Positions 47,515 to 59,934 of a stretch of DNA of 64,000 bases are shown in pieces; the stretch's first letter is position 1, and each line of letters starts with the position of its first letter. Source of the DNA: Eledone cirrhosa (Eukaryota; Mollusca; Cephalopoda; Octopoda; Eledonidae); contig OZ024740.1 in NCBI GenBank assembly GCA_964016885.1, positions 198,058,082 to 198,122,081 on the forward strand. The letters are read 5' to 3'. The notes below the pieces were generated by a model, which saw only the letters and a program-made list of their open reading frames with translations, had not been told where the DNA came from and made no database searches. Both the position numbers and the translations under genes were made by a program.

Positions 47515-48545
47515 AATAAGGGCGCTGCGGAGTTGCAAATGGGTTACATATGAAAAAAGTTTGTCCTTCATCAGTGATCTTCCAACCATCATAGGCATTT
47601 CATCTCTTTAAAGACCATATACCTCCGGTTGGTGCGAGCAACGGCTAAAAAAAGTCGTTGGGACACGTAAATAAAGGGGACGCGAGGGTAAACAAACAAA
47701 ATGGTGAAGCAACAGAAAGTGAGGAAGAAAGAGACAAGTCCCAGATTTCTATGAATTTAAGTTCGGTGAAATCGTGAACGAGAAAATAAAGACCATCAAA
47801 CCTGGTTGAAATGTGAGCAAGGAAGGAATTTCGCACAGGTCTAACGGAGGAAGAAGGGGTCTGGTCTGCGAATTCGGTAAACATAAGTTCTGTGAAATCG
47901 TAGACGAGAGAGAGAAAAAATTCCGACCAGCTTGGCCGAGAGTGCGAGAGAAAAGAATTACTCACAGGTCAAACGGGAAGAAAGAGGAGGAGGAGAGGTA
48001 GTGACAGAGAATGAGTGAGTGAAGGGTGAGGAAGAGGCTAACAGAGAGAGAGAGACTGCTAGAAAGGGTAAAGATACATAGAACGAAAAAGACTGTAGCA
48101 GCAGAGGAAAAAATATGTGTAAATATGATAATAAGGGCGCTGCGGAGTTGCAAATGGGTTACATATGAAAAAGGTTTGTCCTTCATCAGTGATCTTCCAA
48201 CCATCATAGGCATTTAATCGCTTTAAAGACCATATACCTCCGGTTAGACCTGTGCAAAATTCCTTCCTTGCTCACATTTCAACCAGGTTTGATGGTCTTT
48301 ATTCTCTCGTTCACGATTTCACCGAACTTAAATTCATAGAAATCTGGGACTTGTCTCTTTCTTCCTCACTTTCTGTTGCTTCACCATTTTGTTTGTTTAC
48401 CCTCGCGTCCCCTTTATTTACGTGTCCCAACGACTTTTTTTAGCCGTTGCTCGCACCAACCGGAGGTATATGGTCTTTAAAGCGATGAAATGCCTATGAT
48501 GGTTGGAAGATCACTAATGAAGGACAAACCTTTTTCATATATATA
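47511..48545. repeat. Complex foldback, arms about 300-335 bp
   Basis: Left arm 47511-47845 (GGGCGCTGCGGAGTTGC ... GCACAGGTCTAAC) pairs with right arm 48244-48545 (TTAGACCTGTGC ... GGACAAACC). An extra direct copy of the left end lies at 48122-48243, fused to the right arm. The middle (47850-48120) is purine-rich. Short motifs (CGCTTTAAAGACCATATACC) recur near 62130. Confidence 0.82.
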
Positions 48546-48559
48546 TATATATATACCAA

Positions 48560-49410
48560 AAAAGAGAAATAGGACGAAGGTAAATAGTTGCAAAAGAATT
48601 TAATCCACGTATTAACAATTGTTTCATCAGAATTTCAGTCCATTATTGCTACACTATGTAATATGGCACTTAAAAGGGAATAACCGACAATACACCTTAA
48701 ATGGACCAAACTCTCACATGCTCCTCCATACCGGAGTGGGATGAAAACGTGCCCGTTGTGTAATAATGAGCTCTTCCATATTCTAAGCTCAAGCCACCAA
48801 CTACTCAACAACAAAATTGAAAGGTCAATTTTTTGCCAGCATAAACTGAAAGCGAAATTCTCACACTTCAAACCTTCAACTAAATCTTAACACTACATCT
48901 CTTTCTACCCTAAATAACAATTCCACACTCCTAAAAATAGACTATATATGAAATTTAATACTTTCATCCTTCATCTATTCTCTGGTATGCCTTTCGCCTG
49001 TCCACTACCAAATGCCACTTAAAATTATATCTTCCTTCTCTCTCCCTCTACTCATCACAACTTTTAGCACACAACCCCCCGCCCCCTCCCTTCTTGTAAC
49101 TTAACTATATTCTATACAAATCCTCTCACACCACCCTATCCCTTTCTCTTTCTCTCCCTACCTCCATCCCTTTTCTCTCTCTCTCTCTCCCTCTCTCCCT
49201 CTCTTTTGCCCCTCTCTCTCTCTGTTCCTCTATCTTACACTACTACCCCTTATTTCATTTCCTAAGGTCATTCCAACTTTGTATTTTGAAAATTTCTCTT
49301 TTTGGATTACACGCCTCGTTTGTTCGTGTTTCCACTACTGAATCCCTACCAACCTGTCGAGTCACCTTAACGTATGTTGAGAACTTTCATCACAACTTGT
49401 TCTACCAAGC
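48560..49410. other. No gene; pyrimidine-rich tract
   Basis: 49020-49250 is C/T-rich (CTCTCTCTCCCTCTCTCC). No frame with a domain. Confidence 0.5.
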
Positions 49411-49418
49411 TTTGGAAT

Positions 49419-50192
49419 ATATTCACCTAGCTTATGCTAAACAGAATAATTATGAAGCTTGTTTCATTCCCCTACGGTTAGCTATACTCTTTGTTGTTCT
49501 CCTGTCTCACTCGCTTTACGCGTTTTAATTGTCCTAATAACTTATTTTAGTTATTATTGCACCGACGTGAGGTATATGATTTTTAATGCAATGAAATATC
49601 TATGATCGTCGGCAAATCACTGATGGGGGACTCATTTTATTACATGTTATCCATGCGTTACCTGCAGTATTTTTCTCCATATTTTATTACATATATTTAC
49701 CCAAACTGCGATTCTGTGTTTTTCTCTCTCTCTCTTACTGCTCCCCATTCTCCCTGTTTCTCCTACCTTCTTTTTCCCCCTCTGTCATGTCAGTTAACTC
49801 TTCCTCACACTTTCACTCACTCACTGTTTCTCCTATCTTCATTTCATCCTGTACACCACGAAGGCTATTTTTCTCTCTTCCCACATGGCCATCGTTCGTG
49901 TAAGGTCTTTTTTCTAAAGCGCTCATATATTCACCTAGCTTATGCTAAACAGAATAATTATGAAGCTTGTTTCATTCCCCTACGGTTAGCTAAACTCTTT
50001 GTTGTTCTCCTGTCTCACTCGCTTTACGCGTTTTAATTGTCCTAATAACTTATTTTAGTTATTATTGCACCGACGTGAGGTATATGATTTTTAATGCAAT
50101 GAAATATCTATGATCGTCGGCAAATCACTGATGAGGGACTCATTTTAACACATGTTATCCATGCGCTACCTGCAGTATTTTTCTCCATATTT

Positions 50193-50198
<6 letters not shown>
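49419..50198. repeat. Direct duplication, copies of about 272 bp at 508-bp offset
   Basis: 49419-49690 and 49927-50198 are nearly identical (TCACCTAGCTTATGCTAAAC ... CTGCAGTATTTTTCTCC), differing at a handful of bases. The end resembles the foldback at 47.5-48.5 kb (GGCAAATCACTGATG). Confidence 0.88.
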
Positions 50199-50273
<75 letters not shown>

Positions 50274-50309
50274 CAGTAATAATGAGTATTCCAAAGCTTG
50301 GTAGAGCAA

Positions 50310-50374
<65 letters not shown>

Positions 50375-50395
50375 AATTCATATATATATATATAT
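50193..50395. repeat. (AT)n arrays flanking an inverted fragment
   Basis: Two AT runs (50196-50270 and 50311-50370) separated by ATTCCAAAGCTTGGTAGAGC, the complement of 49398-49417. Confidence 0.9.
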
Positions 50396-50446
50396 AGAAA
50401 GTGACTTCCTTGTTCAATCACCTTACAAGAAGGCTGACATTATTTA

Positions 50447-50632
50447 TGGTGGATTGGCAGTATCGGTAGAGGGTCGGACACCATGCTTTCCAGCATAGTT
50501 ACGTCCCTTTACGATCTGAGTTCAAATCCCGCCGAGGTTTACTTTGCCTTTCATCCTTACGGGGTCGATAAAATAAAGTACTAGTAATGCACTGGTAAAT
50601 TGCTGGCCTTGTGCCTAAAGTAGAAACAATTA
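50447..50632 (+). mobile_element. OK-type SINE
   Basis: Complete head, B box (GTTCAAATCCCGCC) and tail AAGTAGAAACAATTATTTAT. Confidence 0.92.
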
Positions 50633-50635
50633 TTT

Positions 50636-51490
50636 ATGTAAGCGGACGGTACTTTATTTAGAAGCCGAAGAAACCCATATACTGGATTTTACCAACCTTC
50701 CAGGAGTCCGGGTAAATTTTCAATACCCGAATTACTTGATCGTTTTTTTTGGCTATGCGAATGATTGTTAAACCATCGTCTCAGTGTGTTTGGCCTTTAA
50801 CGTTTGTTATAGCTCTGGATCATCTGAATAATTGAGGACTTGCCGGCACATCTCGGAGGTTGTTTTTCGTTATTTCGTGGGCCGAAATGCGAATATCGAT
50901 AATTTATGTTTGTATTATTCTCCAGACTCTAGCTATTGACCAGTTAATTTTCTTGATTTTCTAGTTGATTCTATTGGCTGATGAATAGCTTATGTTAATT
51001 TTAACCCTTCTGTAGAGAACTCTATTCGATTTGTGATGTTTTTGTATTCTTGCAAAAATATACACAACTGAATTCATTCGCCTGATATAGGGGTTGCTTC
51101 CCTTGCCGATCCCCACGTGGGGTCAGCAATAGACAGTCCTTGTATTAACATTGAACTAAAACCTGTTGAGAAAATGGCTTCCTTGTTCAATCATCTTACC
51201 AGAAGCCTGACATTATTTATGTAAGCGGACGGTACTTTATTTAGAAGCCGAAGAAACCCATATACTGGATTTTACCAACCTTCCTGGGGTCCGGGTAAAT
51301 TTTCAATACCCGAATTACTTGATCGTTTTTTTTTGGCTATGCGAATGATTGTTTAACCATCGTCTCAGTGTGTTTGGCCTTTAACGTTTGTTATAGCTCT
51401 GGATCATCTGAATCATTGAGCACTTGCCGCACATCTCGGAGGTTGTTTTTCGTTATTTCGTGGGCCGAAATGCGAATCTCGATAATTTAT

Positions 51491-51500
<10 letters not shown>
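50636..51500 (+). repeat. Interspersed repeat family T, two tandem units (period about 581 bp)
   Basis: GCGGACGGTACTTTATTTAG starts units at about 50641 and 51222. The first unit continues through GATATAGGGGTTGCTTCCC and CCCCACGTGGGG to the second. Diverged relatives at 14834-15415. Confidence 0.82.
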
Positions 51501-51524
<24 letters not shown>

Positions 51525-52074
51525 GGAAAAAATGAAACGAAATTTCATTTCTCACTCTTAGTACGGCTGTTACTTAAATATAAGTATGTATACGTACATA
51601 TATATATGTATACAGACGTACAGTAGTATGTATATATATACATACATACACACATATATATATATATGTACGTATGGATTTACCGAACATTTATTATAAT
51701 GCTCGGTGTGTTTGTAAACAAACATCCCGAATTAACTCACTCGATATGCAAATTAGGCTGCTCAGCCGTTAATAGGCATAAGGAAAGTATATACTTTCAG
51801 ACGTTCAATCATCTGGCAGGAAGGTATACAGTGCTGACGATAGCTAATAAGCTTGAAACTAGTAGAGCGTTCCTTTGTCAGTGTTGAACAAAAGGGCAAC
51901 GATGGTTGCTGAACACTGTACGGCTTAATTCGGGATGTTTGTTTACAAACAAACCGAGCATTATAATAAATGTTCGGTAAATCCATACGTACATATATAT
52001 ATATGTGTGTATGTATGTATATATATATACATACTACTGTACGTCTGTATACATATATGTATGTACGTTACATA

Positions 52075-52080
<6 letters not shown>
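51525..52080. repeat. Foldback family F, diverged copy
   Basis: Same arms as at 29291-29867 with a replaced centre (51740-51840). The centre contains GTGCTGACGATAGCTAATAA and GAAACTAGTA, a complete CTGANGA...GAA core with 4-bp stem II, but stems I and III do not pair convincingly. Confidence 0.8.
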
Positions 52081-52116
<36 letters not shown>

Positions 52117-52297
52117 TATATATAACAAAGAGGGTGTGGACCATAACGCACCAGTGTACTCAATACTTAATAGAGCGGGTAATAAGGGAAGATTCAAGAC
52201 TCCGTGTCTCACAAAAATTTATGCACACTTCAAAACAGCATTTTAATAAATATTGCCTGCATACAGGTAACACAAGTGTGTATATATTTTTCGGAAC

Positions 52298-52383
<86 letters not shown>
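52081..52383. repeat. Family H fragment, possible mariner end, and (AT)n
   Basis: 52128-52200 is a family H opening (GGACCATAACGCACCAGTGTACTC). 52200-52300 with ATTTTTCGGAACACCC next to TATA looks like one end of a Tc1/mariner-type element (weak). 52300-52384 is (AT)n. Confidence 0.5.
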
Positions 52384-52386
<3 letters not shown>

Positions 52387-53337
52387 CTTGTTAAACAATC
52401 CTAACCTTCCAGCTAGCTACCCAATTCCTTAATTCCTTAATTCTATCGTATTCTCAAAACAAAACAAAATCCTTCCCTTCTGCTTCTTATAAATTCCTTT
52501 AAATATATATTATGCTACTTCGAAAGTCAAAAATCCCGCTTCTACACCCAGGCACCCTCCACCCTCCATCTACTTCGCGAGGGACTGCGGTCAGCCACCC
52601 CAATACCTACATCCATCCATCTCTCTCTCTCCCCCCCCCCCCTCTCTCTCCCTCTTAGCTACATATATATATATATAAGATAAAAACTCCCCTTCATGTT
52701 TAATCACTTTCGCCAATTCATTGCTGTTCCTACTACGATGTATCTCATGTAATCGTAACGTACACATTTTTCTATCTACTCCACGCTTCAATTTCGTACC
52801 TAGTCCAAACATCCAATCTTGCAAAATCCGAAATCTGTATTTTTTTGTTATTTATGTTAAATACGGGAGTTTTTGTCGTATTGAACAGAACAAATCTTGC
52901 ATTTTTGTTTTTTGTTAATCGCTTGTTAAACAATCCTAACCTTCCAGCTAGCTACCCAACACCTCTCCCACCCGCCCCCACACACCACCATTGTTAATAC
53001 GTGGACCAATCATAAGCCAGAGCCCCCCCCCACGCATCACCATTATTATTATTACGCGGACCAATCATAAGCCAGAGGCCTATACTATCGCTTGCCCGGT
53101 TGCCTTTCGATATATGATGGATGGATGGATGGACTGCGGAATCCTGGAGAGTGGAAGGGAGAGAAAAATCTGGACGCTCAGCGAAAATGCCAACGTTAAA
53201 GACAAATTCACCTCGTGGACGAGAATGCGAGCGCTCCTCTTTGTTTCGTCCGCGGATGGCTAACATAACCCCATCTCCCCCCGCCCCCCACCGCCCCACC
53301 CTCCAAACGCAATCCAAAACTTCAGAGTTGGTACCAT
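52384..53337 (+). promoter_or_regulatory. Putative 5' UTR/promoter region of the RTE-like LINE
   Basis: CGCTTGTTAAACAATCCTAA with TTCCAGCTAGCTACCC occurs at 52384-52424 and again at 52918-52959. A second short direct repeat, GGACCAATCATAAGCCAGAG, at about 53003 and 53060, carries two CCAAT boxes. Their position just upstream of the ORF suggests repeated promoter monomers. Transcription was not tested. Confidence 0.45.
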
Positions 53338-56300
53338 AAATGTAGGCACCCTAAAGGGTCGCGCTAACGAGGTTGTAGAAATGCTTGAACGTAAGGAGGT
53401 CGATGTTTGTTGTATTCAAGAGACCAGGTGGAGGGGTGGGTCTGCTAGATTCATTGAGGGTAAAAAACGATGTTATAAGCTTTTCTGGGTGGGAAACGAC
53501 GATGGGCTGGGTGGAGTAGGAATCATGGTAGCAGAAAAGTGGGCAGATAAGATAATAGACGTAAATAGAGTGAACGACAGAATAATTAAAATACGACTTG
53601 TCCTCAATAGAACTACGGTGACAGTAATATCTGCGTACGCACCCCAATCCGGACTGCCCGGCACTATAAAAGACAGATTATATGAGACACTGATGCTAAC
53701 TACCTCCCAAATATCCGACAGTGACTATATAATTATTGCAGGCGACCTAAATGGTCACGTTGGACAACATTGTGACGGCTACGACGAAATCCATGGAGGC
53801 TATGGGTTTGGTACTAGAAATGAGGAAGGCTCCAGAATCCTGGAATTCTGTGATGCAAATAACCTAACTATCTGTAACACTAACTTCAAAAAACGTGACA
53901 ATCACCTGATCACCTATAGATCCGGGGAACACACAAGCCAGGTAGATTATATCCTTACCAGAAGACGTGACAGAGTGTCTGTTGTAAACACTAAATCCCT
54001 CCCCCATGAAGAATGCACCTCCCAACATAGACTGATAATTAGCGACCTCATAGTCAGGACGAGACGTACTCGACAGCAGAAGAGGACTATCCTCAGGAGA
54101 AAAATATGGAAGCTAAAGGACCCCACAGCCAGAAATAAATTTCAAAGCATATTACTTGATGCTTTCGACAGTAAGGAAGAACATTTAGAGTCGGACAATA
54201 TAGAGGGACAGTGGGAATTTCTGAAAGCAAACCTGCTGATGGCGACAGACGAAGTCTGTGGCTGGAGCAGGCCTGTAGGCAGGAGGAGAGTAACATGGTG
54301 GTGGAACAGTAAGGTGGAGGGGTCAATTAAGGCCAAAAAGCAGGCTTGGAAAGTATGGCGGGATGGGGGAAGTAGAGATGACTATCAAGTGGCCAGGAGG
54401 GAAGCTAGGAGACAAGTGTACTTAGCAAGAAGGGAAGCAGAGGAAAGAAAGTTCAAGCATGTTCTACAACGCGAGGACCAAAAACGTGAGGTGTTCAGGA
54501 TTGCTAGGCAATGCGTCAAGGAAAACCGTGATATTGTCGGGGAGAAGTGTGTACTTAACGATGATGGCACACTTTCCATCACCGACGCTGATAAGAAGGT
54601 AGCTTGGAAGTGTCACTATGAAAGGCTACTAAATGAGGAGAATAAATGGGAGAAAGACAGTCTCACCCATATCGACCCAATAGAGGGACCAGCAGTGTTA
54701 GTCGAGGGGAGTATAATAAGTAAGGCAATCAAGGATATGAAGACGGGTAAGGCGGCTGGGCCTTCGGAAATAGTTGCTGAGATGCTGAAGGCATCTGGCA
54801 CGGTGGGACACACCATGGTCACCCGCATAGTTAACCAAGTCGTACAGAATGGGGTTGTTCCGAAGGACTGGCATAGCAGCATCATCGTTAACTGTTATAA
54901 GGGTAAAGGAGACGCCCTAGATAGGAGTAACTATAGAGGCATTAAATTAATCGACCAGGTCATGAAGGTCACGGAAAAAGTAATAGCGCAACTAATCTGA
55001 GAGAGAATTGACCTAGATGAAATGCAGTTCGGGTTTGTGTCAGGCAAAAGTACCACAGACGCTCTTTTCATTGTACGACAACTACAGGAGAAGTACCTAG
55101 CTAAAGGTAAACCCCTATACTTAGTTTTTGTCGACTTGGAGAAAGCCTTCGACAGAGTCCCCCGCTCCATTATCTGGTGGGCTCTTAGAAAACTAGGCGT
55201 TGACGAATGGCTTGTGAGGGCTATAAAAGCCATGTATAAAGAAACAGTCAGCAAGGTTAGAATTAACAACGAATATAGTGAAGAGTTTAGCGTAAAAGTT
55301 GGCCTCCATCAGGGCTCTGTTCTCAGCCCCCTACTATTTATTATTGCCCTTCAGGCTATAACAGAGGAGTTCAAGACCGGCTGCCCATGGGAACTCCTAT
55401 ACGCAGACGACCTGACACTCATAGCGGAATCAATGGCCGAGCTAGAGAAGAAATTCCAAACATGGAAGCACGGCCTACAATCAAAAGGACTTAAAATTAA
55501 CCTGGTTAAGACTAAAGTTCTAGTTTGTAGGAAAGAAAACAAGGCGGCGGTCCCTTCTGGGAAATGGTCGTGCTCGGTGTGTAGGAAAGGCGTAGGCAGA
55601 AACTCCATTTTATGTCCTAAATGCAAAGTATGGGTGCATAAAAGATGTAGTGGGATCACAGGTAAGCTAACTAAGAACATAGATTTTACATGTGGCCGGT
55701 GCTCTGGTGCAATAAGTAGCAGCAAGTGCCCACAAAATACTAGCTCTTTCAATTGCGCAGAGGGTTCTATAGAAATAGTGGACAGCTTCCGTTACCTGGG
55801 CGGCGATAAAATCAGCAGTGGGGGAGGGTGCTCTGAAAGTACAGTAGCTAGAGTCAGAACTGGTTGGAAAAAGTTCAGAGAGCTTATACCACTATTAGCT
55901 GCTAAAGGGTTCTCCCTAAAAATGAAGGCAGGTTGTACGATGCCTGCATACGAACAGCAATGTTGCATGGCAGTGAGACCTGGGCATTGTGTGCAGAGGA
56001 TATACGCAGACTAGTGAGGAACGAAGCTTGCATGCTCCGCTGGATGTGTAACAGTAATATACGTGAACGGCAAAGCATAAACGAACTATGGAAAAAATTA
56101 GAAATAAGAGGGATCAGATGTTGTTTACTCGAGAGAAGGCTACGTTGATATGGACACGTGATGCGCATGAAAGTCGATAGCTGTATAACAAAGTGCAGGG
56201 CAATAAAGATAGACGGTAGCCACGGAATAGGCAGACCTAGAAAAACCTGGGACGAGCTGATAAACTCCGACCTCACACACTTACACCTCTCCAAGACAAT

Positions 56301-56360
56301 GTCACTGGACCGAGACCTTTGGCGGTACTCAGTAACAGAGAAGACCCGCCTTACCTAAAT
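53338..56360 (+). pseudogene. RTE-like LINE, near full length, with PHD-like finger
   Basis: The frame begins with VGTINVGTLKGRANEVVEML, the start of an apurinic-type endonuclease, with later QETRW, GDLNGHVG and VDYILTRR catalytic boxes (53340-54000). The RT follows, with KTGKAAGPSEIVAEML (54737), NYRGIKLI, then an in-frame TGA at 54998-55000, GFVSGKSTTDALF, DLEKAFDRVPR, HQGSVLSPLLF and YADDLTLIAES (55387). A C4HC3 PHD-like finger (CSVC...CPKC...H..C...CGRC, 55571-55702) sits before VDSFRYLGG. A one-base loss near 55930 and a second TGA at 56146-56148 disrupt the C-terminus (MLHGSETWAL, GRPRKTWDE). Otherwise well preserved, so recently inactive. The closest relatives I know are RTE-type elements annotated as craniofacial-development-protein-2-like in molluscs. 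Confidence 0.88.
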
Positions 56361-56750
56361 ACATAGTAAAACCTACTACAGCCAGTAGGCATCTCTAACA
56401 AAATGCACCCCCCCCCACCCCATCCACACCACCCCGTTCTACGTAAAGTTATGTTGGTGCCGCGCCATCCAGGCCGAAACAAATGAGATCGTGTAGGTGT
56501 CACGACAAAAAAACACACAGTCCACGCTGTAATGTGGCCGTGTAGGCAACACGGTAAAAACCTCCCAGACCCACACTGTAAATGTGGTTGGTGTTAGGAA
56601 GGGCATCCAACTGTAGAAAACCTGCCAGACAGTCCTATGCGAGCAAGACAATCACTCTTGCCTCAAGTGGGACTACCCCCGTCCAAACCCATGCAAGCGT
56701 GGAACACGGACGTGAAACGTTGATGATGATGATGATGATGATGATGATAT
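56361..56750 (+). mobile_element. 3' UTR and (GATGAT)n tail of the RTE-like LINE
   Basis: Text such as GGTGTTAGGAAGGGCATCCA and GAACACGGACGTGAAACG leads to a (TGA)n tract of about 27 bp at 56720-56747, the usual tail of RTE elements in place of poly(A). Confidence 0.85.
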
Positions 56751-56772
56751 ATATATAGTAATAATAATAAAT

Positions 56773-56890
56773 TTGAAGACTAAAATCCAAAGAGGGATCG
56801 ATATGGATAAATATATATAAAATATATAAGAACCGTAGAAGATCTCGTTAAGGGTGAAAGCAGCGATTCTTTGCTTAAACTTTAATTTGT
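56773..56890 (+). repeat. Interspersed repeat family Q (copy 2)
   Basis: GAAGACTAAAATCCAAAGAGGG ... AAGAACCGTAGAA ... GAAAGCAGCGATTCTTTGC, reverse-complementary order to 18925-19042. The last part recurs at 60218-60270. Confidence 0.7.
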
Positions 56891-56899
56891 TATTTGAAT

Positions 56900-57440
56900 A
56901 TATATATATATGCGTGTGTGTGCATGGGTATGTATATGTAGCTATAACACGAAAATATATTCATCTATTGAAAGACGTCATGAAGTGACAATTGCAGTTT
57001 CCCGCATTGATGAATACGATGATCTTGTGAACGTTTTTGCTGTGAATGATGTTGATGTTGATGATGTTGATGATGATTGCGATTAGGTTTAGTATGTTGA
57101 TGACAACCTATATGACGTGAATAGTTATTCTATATATGTAGCCCTGCAGTAATCAAAGTTTTGCTAGAGTTTATATGAAATTGAAGTTTCCGCTGTCATC
57201 GTGCTTCTTAATGGCATGTTACATATGCTGTCAATAACAGTCAGATTTATGAAACCAGCTCTCAGTAATAAATTAATAGAAATTACATTCATTAACATTG
57301 GTTTTATATTTGCTCTATATATATTTTGGTTTCAAGATATGGAGAAACAAATTATACAGAAAATTCTCAAGGACCTTTTTTTTTCTAACAAATAAAAAGG
57401 AATATGTATGCATGCATACATATTTCTTTTTCTGCACACG
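56900..57440. other. No gene recognised
   Basis: AT-rich DNA with a (GATGTT)n-like patch near 57048-57080. Confidence 0.45.
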
Positions 57441-57447
57441 CACAGCA

Positions 57448-57840
<393 letters not shown>

Positions 57841-58362
57841 CAAAAATATACACGCACACACTTATATGTGTATTCATAGCATATTAGAAAATGATTATCA
57901 GAGAATATAGAAAGGAAATGTTGGTAAGTATAGATTTTAATCAATGGAATTTATTTTCATAAATAGAAGAGAAATGAAACGACAGGCTTTTCACACTGCA
58001 ATTTAATCGAGATTTTATATATATTATATATATATGTAATAGTTTCGTCGTATTTATTTGTTTATATAATAGAAATCGGGAAAAAAAATGTTGATTACTA
58101 GTAGCGATTCAGGAATTATAGAATAATTGATGTGGATTTTTATCTAATAATTAGTCAGAAAGATAAGTGCAATTCCCACGATCAATTCTCAGGCCCTCTG
58201 AGTCTAATGATATAGAAAGCAGAAGCTATACGCATATCGCAGACCTGATCAGAATGCATGTAAGAAAATAGGTTCCAGTAACGTATCTATACCCATGTGA
58301 GAAACCAAATATTGATAATAAAAAGACCAATTATATCCATCATCATATATATTTCTGAAGGC

Positions 58363-58700
58363 GCATGGCTTAGTGGTTAGAGCATTGGGCTTGCAATCGA
58401 AAGGTTGTAAGGTCGATTCTCGGACTGAGTAATTTGTTGTGTCCTTGAGTAAGACACTTTATTTCACGTTGCTCCAGTTTACTCAGTTACAGAAATGAGT
58501 TGCGATCTTGCCAAATCAATGGGGTGGCAGTAGTTCCAGCTGCACGCATCGAAAGACTGGTGTAGTGGTTCTGAGAACAATGCGGTTTGCAGATGATCAA
58601 TGCAAAATGACAATGGAAAGGCGATTCCGCTCGAGTTAGAAGGGAACTATTGGCCTTCAGGAGAAGCAGCGATCCCCTGATTGTATTCAGCAACCGAAAC
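58363..58700 (+). mobile_element. tRNA-derived SINE with Ceph/Nin-type central domain
   Basis: The head GGCGCATGGCTTAGTGGTTA has a good A box, the anticodon-arm-like part reads GGGCTTGCAATCGAAAGG and the B box is GGTCGATTCTC. Instead of a tRNA end it continues with TGTGTCCTTGAGTAAGACACTTT and GCTCCAGTTTACTCAG, a conserved SINE central domain. Related old copy at 26060-26330. Confidence 0.82.
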
Positions 58701-58974
58701 AAATATGAAGTACACCAAATCCAATGCTTCTACAGGCGGCCTTGGTTCTTATTTGCGAGTGTAAACGCGGCCAGATTAGATTAGATATATACAATGAGAT
58801 CTGCAGGATAGTCTGGGTCCACGGACGGTAGTTTGTCGACCGCTCATCTAGAACTAACTCGGTTGTATATATCGCATACATTAACACATCCATGACTCAT
58901 GAACTTTTCATGTAGGGTTGTGTATTAGGCATTTTTTTTATCCAAATAGAGTCGTCGAAATTAATCACCGACTT
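58701..58974. other. No gene recognised
   Basis: Possibly the 3' part of the preceding SINE or a flanking repeat. No supported call. Confidence 0.35.
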
Positions 58975-59090
58975 ACGTTTAAATCCCGCCGAGGTTAACT
59001 TTGCCTTTCATCCTTACAGGGTCGATAAAATAAAGTACCAGTAATGTACTCGGCAATTGCTGGCCTTGTGCCTAAAGTAGAAACAATTAT
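58975..59090 (+). mobile_element. OK-type SINE, 5' truncated
   Basis: Starts near the B box (GTTTAAATCCCGCC), tail AAGTAGAAACAATTATTTGT. Confidence 0.88.
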
Positions 59091-59103
59091 TTGTATAGGT
59101 AAG

Positions 59104-59290
59104 GGCGGTGAATTGGCAGTATCGGTAGAGGGTCGGACATGCTTTCCAGCATAGTTACGTCCCTTTATGATCTGAGTTCAAATCCCGCCGAGGTTAACTT
59201 TGCCTTTCATCCTTACGGGGTCGATAAAATAAAGTACCAGTAATGTACTGAGTAATTTGCTGGCTTTGTGCCAAAAGTAGAAACAATTAT
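59104..59290 (+). mobile_element. OK-type SINE with flanking direct repeat
   Basis: Full-length head and tail. AATTATTTGTATAGGTAAG occurs just before (59086-59104) and after (59285-59303), consistent with a target-site duplication that reuses the previous SINE's tail. Confidence 0.9.
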
Positions 59291-59735
59291 TTGTATAGGT
59301 AAGTATACCTTACGCGTATGTTTTGTAGAGGTACGTACACTTTCTCGTTCGTATATATGCTTGTATTTGTTATAGGTGTATATATTGTATATATTGGTAT
59401 GTGTGTATATGGTTATGTGTATATGTGTATTTTGTTTTTGTGTGTGTATGAGTGTATGCGTGTTTGCACGTATGTATGTTGAGTTTTTGTGAACATTTAG
59501 TGAACATATGTATATTTACCTGTAGATATGTGCCTGGGTGCGTTATCTCCGTTTATATAATTATATGTATATATACACACACACACACATATTATATATG
59601 TGTAATTGGTCTATACGTTCGTATGTGTGCGCGTGTTTATGTCTACGTGCATGTATTTGCATGCATGGCATGTGTTTTCGCGTATGCACGTGTATGTACG
59701 TATATAGATGTGTGTATGTATATATTTAATCATTA
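59291..59735. repeat. TG/TATG low-complexity sequence
   Basis: GTGTATATG-rich imperfect repeats. The CVCV/YVYV frames are not genes. Confidence 0.75.
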
Positions 59736-59740
59736 TTACT

Positions 59741-59930
59741 TGGTGGACTGGCAGTATCGGTAGAGGGTCGGACGCCATGCTTTGGCGCATTGAGTTACGG
59801 CTCTTGCCATTCTGAGTTCAAATCCTGCCGAGGTTAACTTTGCCTTTCATCCTTACGGGGTCGATAAAATAAAGTACCAGTAATGCACTGGATAATTTCT
59901 GGCCTTGTGCCAAAAGTAGAAACAATTATT
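59741..59930 (+). mobile_element. OK-type SINE
   Basis: Full head with GTGGACTGGCAGTATCGGTA, B box GTTCAAATCCTGCC and tail AGTAGAAACAATTATTA. Confidence 0.92.
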
Positions 59931-59934
59931 ACTT

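Noticed and set aside
48508..48530. CTGATGA-like motif at the ends of the 47.5-48.5-kb foldback and the 49.6-kb duplication
   Set aside because: No stem II/GAA element downstream on either strand; chance match to the seven-base core half.
52200..52300. Tc1/mariner terminal inverted repeat
   Set aside because: Only one end is visible, no transposase and no matching second terminus, so not called as an element.
58364..58436. Possible tRNA gene
   Set aside because: Good A and B boxes, but the anticodon stem is imperfect and the sequence runs directly into a SINE central domain, so it is a SINE head.
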